This document shows positions 60,261-64,000 of a stretch of DNA of 64,000 nucleotides, in pieces. The notes below the pieces were generated by a model. It was not told where the DNA came from. It ran no database searches and worked only from the letters and a program-made list of their open reading frames with translations. The stretch comes from Actinomycetota bacterium (GTDB lineage: Bacteria; Actinomycetota; Thermoleophilia; Miltoncostaeales; Miltoncostaeaceae): positions 54,234 to 118,233 of the forward strand of contig CAUJCX010000039.1 in NCBI GenBank assembly GCA_963169235.1, written 5' to 3'. The translations under genes and the position numbers were made by a program. Position 1 is the first letter of the stretch. Every line of letters begins with the position of its first letter.

Positions 60261-61016
60261 ATGCGCAACAAAATCCTCGCGGCCCTGGCCGCCATCGTGG
60301 TGATCGCCGCCGTCGTCGTGTTCTTCGTGGTGCGGTCGCTGGACGACCAGACGCAGACCAAGGCCGCGGACGTGATGGGCGAGTTCCGCGCCGCCGCGAA
60401 GCCGGCCAAGGACCCGCGCCCCGGCCTGCCCGCGCAAGGCGTGTACGAGTACCGCGTGACGGGCAAGGAGAAGATCCAGAAGGCGCTCACCATCGAGCGC
60501 ACGCTGCCGCCGACGGCCGCGATGATCGTGCTGCACACCGACGCCGGGTACGACACCGACACCCGCTACAGCGGCGAGCACCGCGAGCAGGCCCGGTACG
60601 CGCTGGGCGCCGAGGGCGCCACGCTCACGCTCGCCATCACCACCATTGCGGCGGGGCCCATCAAGACGGTGCGCGACCGAGCCTGGAACCCCGTGCTGCT
60701 GCGGTTCCCGGCCGACGGGACGCTGCCCGGCTCGGTCAGCGGCGACTACACGGCGGGCGACCTGAAGCTGAAGGTCACGGCCACCAACCTGCCGGACGAG
60801 ACCGTCGAGGTGGACGGCACCCCGGTGAAGGCGAAGGTCTACAAGTTCGCCCAGGACGTCACCGGCGAGTACTCCGGCAACCGCACCGAGACGTTCTGGT
60901 ACGACCCGAAGTCGGCGCTGGTGCTGCGCTACGTCATCCGCTCGTCCATCAAGGGTCCCACCAACCTCGACTTCGACGTCGACCAGACGCTCGTCTCGCT
61001 GACCCCCCGCACCTGA
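60261..61016 (+). CDS. Membrane-anchored extracytoplasmic protein, unknown function
   Basis: A 251-residue protein with one N-terminal signal-anchor (ILAALAAIVVIAAVVVFFVVRSL) and a beta-rich extracytoplasmic domain. Features are YEYRVTGKEKIQKALTIERTLP, TRYSGEHREQARYAL, EYSGNRTETFWYDPKSALVL and a final DVDQTLVSLTP. The fold suggestion (lipid- or ligand-binding beta half-barrel, LppX/LolA-like) is weak. I recognise no family. The ATG comes 6 nt after a CAGGAT box, so it may be leaderless. It lies alone between the anion transporter and GST genes. Confidence 0.7.
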   Translation: MRNKILAALAAIVVIAAVVVFFVVRSLDDQTQTKAADVMGEFRAAAKPAKDPRPGLPAQGVYEYRVTGKEKIQKALTIERTLPPTAAMIVLHTDAGYDTDTRYSGEHREQARYALGAEGATLTLAITTIAAGPIKTVRDRAWNPVLLRFPADGTLPGSVSGDYTAGDLKLKVTATNLPDETVEVDGTPVKAKVYKFAQDVTGEYSGNRTETFWYDPKSALVLRYVIRSSIKGPTNLDFDVDQTLVSLTPRT

Positions 61017-61059
61017 CGCACGCGCGCAGGGGGGCGGGGCGCACGCGGGGCCGCGGCGG

Positions 61060-61065
61060 TAGCGT
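61060..61065 (+). promoter_or_regulatory. -10 box TAGCGT of the GST-EamA unit
   Basis: TAGCGT produces a leader of about 32 nt containing GGAAGG before the GTG at 61104. Confidence 0.4.
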
Positions 61066-61103
61066 GGGCGACCCCTGAATCGCCGTTCCGGAAGGCTTTC
61101 ACC

Positions 61104-61682
61104 GTGCTGCGCCTGTACGACGCCCCGCTGTCGACCAACGCCATCAAGGTGCGGTTCCTCCTGGCCGAGATGGGCGTCGCCTGGCAGCGGGTGCCGACGC
61201 CGATGGGGTCGCAGCGTGCGCCGGGCGACACGGGCCTCAGCCCGTTCGGCTTCGTGCCGGTGCTCGACGACGACGGCTTCGTGCTGACCGAGTCCAACAC
61301 CATCCTGCGGTACCTGGCCGACCGGGAGGGCCGCGACGACCTGTACCCGCGCGACCCCCGCGGACGCGCCCGGGTGGACGAGCGCATGGACGCGTTCGTG
61401 TTCAGCGTGCGCAGCGCGTTGTCGCCGGTGGAGCAGGGGCACCGCGCCGGGGCCGTGCCACCCGCGGCGGCGGCCGCCCTCGCCGACGCGCTCGAGGGCT
61501 TCGATCGCCTGCTGGCCGGCAACGGCACGGCCACCGGAGCGTTCTCCATCGCCGACTGCTGCATCGCCGGGCGCATGGCGTTCGTGCGCGAGCTCCCCGT
61601 CGACCTCGCCCGCTGGCCGCGCCTCGACCGCCTCATCACCGAGATGACCGGCCGCGCCACGTTCCAGGCGGCCCTCCGCTGA
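61104..61682 (+). CDS. Glutathione S-transferase-like protein
   Basis: A 192-residue GST fold protein. The thioredoxin-like N-terminal domain (LRLYDAPLSTNAIKVRFLLAEMG) has the cis-Pro (FGFVPVLDDDG) and the glutathione-type TESNTILRYLA motif. The helical C-terminal domain has FSIADCCIAGRM where the GST N-capping box (T/SxxD) is expected. Actinobacteria generally use mycothiol or other thiols rather than glutathione, so the true thiol partner is unclear. GTG 61104 has GGAAGG upstream. EamA gene follows 22 bp later. Confidence 0.88.
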   Translation: MLRLYDAPLSTNAIKVRFLLAEMGVAWQRVPTPMGSQRAPGDTGLSPFGFVPVLDDDGFVLTESNTILRYLADREGRDDLYPRDPRGRARVDERMDAFVFSVRSALSPVEQGHRAGAVPPAAAAALADALEGFDRLLAGNGTATGAFSIADCCIAGRMAFVRELPVDLARWPRLDRLITEMTGRATFQAALR

Positions 61683-61704
61683 CCGGGCGCCGGACGGTGG
61701 CGCC

Positions 61705-62631
61705 GTGAGGCCCCGCCACATGGTGATGCTGGCGGTGCTGTCGCTCATCTGGGGGGCGTCGTACCTGTTGATCAAGTACGCCACGCACGACCTGCCCGAG
61801 GGGTGGGTGGTGCTGGCGCGCACGGGGCTGGCGGCCGCGGCGCTGTGGGCGTACATCCGGTGGGCGCAGCCGCACCTGCGCGAGCCCGCCCGCGACCTGT
61901 GGCGGCGTCCCTGGGTGGCGCTGGGGTTCGGCCTCGCGGCCATCGGCGCGCCGTTCCTTCTGATCACGTTCGGCGAGCGCACCGTGCCCACCGGCCTCAC
62001 GGCCGTGCTGATCGCGTCGGCTCCCATCTTCATCGCGATCCTCGCGCCCGTGCTGGACGCCTCGGAGGTGATGAGCGGGGCGCAGTGGGTGGGCCTCGGG
62101 GTGGGGATCGCCGGCGTCGGGCTGCTGGTGGGCGTCGAGCAGATCCACACGCTCGGGGCGCTCATGGGGGCACTGGCGATGATCGGGGCGGCCGCCGCGT
62201 ACGCCGTGGCCGGGTTCATCCTCAAGCGCTGCTACGTGGGCTTCTCGCCGGTGGTGACCAGCTACATCTCCATCGCGGCGGCGTTCGCCATCACCATCCC
62301 GTTCGCGGCGGCCCAGCCGCCCAGCGGCCTGCCGGGCCTGCGCGCCACGCTGGCCCTGCTGGTGCTGGGCGTGGTGGGCACCGCGTACGCGTTCGTCGAG
62401 TACTACCGCCTCATCCACGACGCCGGGTACGGCAAGGCGTCCATCGTGGCGTACACCATCCCGCCCGTGGCCCTGGTGTACGGCGCGGTGCTGCTGGACG
62501 AGCGCATCGGCCCGGCCACCATCGGGGGGATGGGGCTCATCCTGGTGGGGGTGTACCTGGTGGCGCGGGGCGGACGCAGGGCATCCGCCCGCGCGGTGAC
62601 GCCGGAGACCGAGCCCGGCGGGCCTACGTGA
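61705..62631 (+). CDS. EamA/DMT-superfamily permease
   Basis: A 308-residue ten-helix transporter with two EamA halves. The first half opens VMLAVLSLIWGASYLLIKYA and contains FLLITFGERTVPTGLTAVLIASAPIF; the second contains AGFILKRCYVGFSPVVTSYI, GTAYAFVEYYRLIHDAG and IPPVALVYGAVLLDERI. Such proteins export amino acids or other metabolites; the substrate is not predictable here. It starts at GTG 61705 after the GST gene and its end overlaps the convergent cupredoxin gene by 8 bp. Confidence 0.92.
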   Translation: MRPRHMVMLAVLSLIWGASYLLIKYATHDLPEGWVVLARTGLAAAALWAYIRWAQPHLREPARDLWRRPWVALGFGLAAIGAPFLLITFGERTVPTGLTAVLIASAPIFIAILAPVLDASEVMSGAQWVGLGVGIAGVGLLVGVEQIHTLGALMGALAMIGAAAAYAVAGFILKRCYVGFSPVVTSYISIAAAFAITIPFAAAQPPSGLPGLRATLALLVLGVVGTAYAFVEYYRLIHDAGYGKASIVAYTIPPVALVYGAVLLDERIGPATIGGMGLILVGVYLVARGGRRASARAVTPETEPGGPT

Positions 62632-63145
62632 CGGTCAGGTCGGCGTACATGCCGCCCTTGTAGTGCCCCGGCAGGTTGCAGATGACGGAGTAGTGGCCCG
62701 GCGTCAGGGGGAGCGTCACCGACGAGGTGGCGCCCGCCGCGATGTCGGGGATCCCGCCGATCTTGCCCGTCTCCTTGGCGACGGTGCCGCTGGCCATGGG
62801 CAGCGCGTTGGCCTTCTCGGTCGTCTTCAGCACCACCAGCTGGTGCGGCATGCTGCCGGTGTTGGCGACGGTGAACGTGACCTTTCCGGCCTTCACCGAC
62901 TTCATGTCGAGGGTCAGCGAGAAGGGCTGCGGGGAGCCCATCCCGACCTTCACGACGGGACCTTCGGCGGCCGCCGGTGTGGTGGCCGCCGGGGCGGTGG
63001 TGGCGGGGGACGCCGCGGTGGTGGCCGCGGGGGTGGTGACGGCGGCGACCGTGGTGGGGCCGTCGTCCGATCCGCAGGCCGCGGCGCCCACGATGATGGC
63101 CGCTCCCGCGACCGCGATGGCCAGGGTGCGAACGGGTCTGGGCAT
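62624..63145 (-). CDS. Cupredoxin (blue copper) lipoprotein
   Basis: A 173-residue lipoprotein. The signal peptide MPRPVRTLAIAVAGAAIIVG ends in a lipobox (GAAAC), giving an acylated Cys near residue 24. An Ala/Thr-rich tether (about 26-62) leads to a plastocyanin/azurin-like domain. Type 1 copper ligands are evident: His in TGSMPHQLVVL, then Cys, His and Met in VICNLPGHYKGGMYADL. It likely carries electrons or copper on the outer face of the membrane. ATG 63145 has GAAAGGCG upstream. It is convergent with the EamA gene and divergent from dapB. Confidence 0.9.
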   Translation of the reverse strand: MPRPVRTLAIAVAGAAIIVGAAACGSDDGPTTVAAVTTPAATTAASPATTAPAATTPAAAEGPVVKVGMGSPQPFSLTLDMKSVKAGKVTFTVANTGSMPHQLVVLKTTEKANALPMASGTVAKETGKIGGIPDIAAGATSSVTLPLTPGHYSVICNLPGHYKGGMYADLTVT

Positions 63146-63184
63146 GAGCGCGCCTTTCGGGCGGATGGTTGTCCTTCTGGGACG

Positions 63185-63190
63185 ACCGTA
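63185..63190 (-). promoter_or_regulatory. -10 box TACGGT of the cupredoxin gene
   Basis: Minus-strand TACGGT (within GCATACGGT) gives a leader of about 33 nt carrying the GAAAGG ribosome site. Confidence 0.4.
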
Positions 63191-63289
63191 TGCCCGCCCC
63201 GCGAACGCCGGATGGCGAGGGTCCGAACGTTGTGATGCGGTGCCGTGAGCATCGTGTTGCGGCCCCGTCCCGGCCGGGGCGGCGCCGGG

Positions 63290-63295
63290 TAGCAT
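63290..63295 (+). promoter_or_regulatory. -10 box TAGCAT of dapB
   Basis: TAGCAT stands 7 nt before the dapB ATG, again the leaderless geometry. Confidence 0.55.
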
Positions 63296-63302
63296 CGCGG
63301 GC

Positions 63303-63989
63303 ATGATCAACGTACTGGTGGCGGGGGCCGCGGGCCGCATGGGCTCGACGGTGGTGGACGCGGTCACGGCGGCCGACGGCATGCGCGTGGCGGCCCGCGT
63401 GGATCCCGCGTTCGCGGGCGAGGAGGGCACGTTCGCCGACGTGCCGGCGGCCCTTGAGGCGGGCGGGGTGGACGTGGCCGTCGACTTCACGCAGCCGGCG
63501 GTGGTGTTCCCCAACGTGCTGGCGTATCTGGCGGCCGGCGTGCACGCCGTGGTGGGCACCACGGGCCTCACCGAGGCCCAGCGCGACGAGATCCGTGCCG
63601 CGGCCGAGGCGGGCGCGGCCAACGCCCTTCTGGCCCCCAACTTCGCCATCGGTGCGGTGCTGATGATGCGCTTCGCCGCGGAGGCGTCGCGCCACCTGCC
63701 GAAGGCCGAGATCATCGAGCTGCACCACGACAAGAAGCTCGACGCACCGTCCGGCACCGCGCTGCGCACGGCGTCGCTGATGCAGGGGGACCCCGAGATC
63801 CACTCCGTGCGCCTGCCCGGGCTGGTGGCGCACCAGGAGGTGATCCTGGGCGGGGTGGGCGAGACCCTCACCATCCGGCACGATTCGCTCGACCGCACCA
63901 GCTTCATGCCGGGCGTGGTGCTGGCCGTGCGGCGGGTGGGGGAGCGTCCCGGGCTCACCGTGGGGCTGGAGCACTACCTGGGCGACTGA
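63303..63989 (+). CDS. dapB: 4-hydroxy-tetrahydrodipicolinate reductase
   Basis: NAD(P)H-dependent reductase in diaminopimelate and lysine synthesis. The 228-residue protein has the nucleotide-binding GAAGRMGSTVV (about residues 8-18), VDFTQPAV, GTTGLTEAQ, and the active-site block ELHHDKKLDAPSGTAL with the catalytic HH and Lys. GVGETLTIRHDSLDRTSFMPGVVLA completes the substrate domain. In many Actinobacteria dapB comes soon after pnp and the M16 peptidase; here an accessory block of about 7.6 kb lies between. Confidence 0.96.
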   Translation: MINVLVAGAAGRMGSTVVDAVTAADGMRVAARVDPAFAGEEGTFADVPAALEAGGVDVAVDFTQPAVVFPNVLAYLAAGVHAVVGTTGLTEAQRDEIRAAAEAGAANALLAPNFAIGAVLMMRFAAEASRHLPKAEIIELHHDKKLDAPSGTALRTASLMQGDPEIHSVRLPGLVAHQEVILGGVGETLTIRHDSLDRTSFMPGVVLAVRRVGERPGLTVGLEHYLGD

Positions 63990-64000
63990 CGGCGCTCTTT

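Noticed and set aside
58677..62225. An 1182-codon minus-strand frame across the transporter and GST genes
   Set aside because: Antisense shadow; His/Arg/Gln-rich translation with no domain.

Overview
This window reads as part of the chromosome of a very GC-rich, monoderm-type bacterium. It is most likely an Actinomycetota, and possibly a deep-branching class such as Thermoleophilia; that finer placement is inference. Supporting signs are the actinobacterial-type integration host factor mihF next to gmk and coaBC, a PyrR-headed pyr operon with an actinobacterial-style PyrR hairpin, the order rimP-nusA-rnpM-infB-ylxP-rbfA-nrnA-truB-ribF followed by rpsO-pnp-M16 peptidase, strong GC bias at third codon positions, frequent GTG starts, and many promoters whose TANNNT -10 box lies 6-9 nt before the start codon (leaderless mRNAs). 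No rRNA, phage, insertion sequence or CRISPR array is visible.

Layout. 0-10.6 kb: an MbnP/MbnH copper-protein and di-heme enzyme pair, serB, an AspT-type transporter, corA, a DUF1905 protein, tRNA-Arg(CCG), a chemotaxis receptor, a small metallophosphoesterase and RNase Z. 10.7-17.5 kb: a divergent FtsH protease translationally coupled to a 1630-residue membrane-anchored secreted protein of unknown function. 17.6-24.8 kb: pyrR-pyrB-pyrC-carA-carB behind a PyrR-binding hairpin and a 15-codon leader ORF, with every junction overlapping. 24.8-27.4 kb: mihF-gmk-coaBC and a small conserved protein. 27.4-40.4 kb: a GGDEF membrane protein, a secreted FG-GAP (integrin-like) propeller, the moxR-DUF58-transglutaminase operon, small genes, and a secreted RCC1-like propeller. 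40.5-50.1 kb: dtd and the nusA-infB translation operon, whose leader holds a strong intrinsic terminator. 50.1-51.5 kb: a vapBC pair whose toxin has lost its canonical start, and a probably frameshifted small gene. 51.5-55.6 kb: rpsO-pnp-M16 peptidase. 55.6-63.2 kb: an accessory block (DrrAB-like ABC exporter with a divergent WYL regulator, a DASS anion transporter, a GST, an EamA permease and a cupredoxin lipoprotein), after which the housekeeping order resumes with dapB.

The most notable pattern is a set of sigma-28 (FliA/WhiG/SigD-like) promoters, CTCAA-N15/16-GCCGATRG. One lies in front of the chemotaxis receptor and one in front of each of the two secreted seven-bladed beta-propeller proteins; a further upstream copy precedes the RCC1-like gene. 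This suggests that surface propellers belong to a motility or development regulon. Other items worth checking are the FtsH/giant-protein pair, the PyrR leader ORF, the rimP leader attenuator, a Cys3His module appended to NusA, the direct-repeat WYL operator and the vapC start-codon loss.
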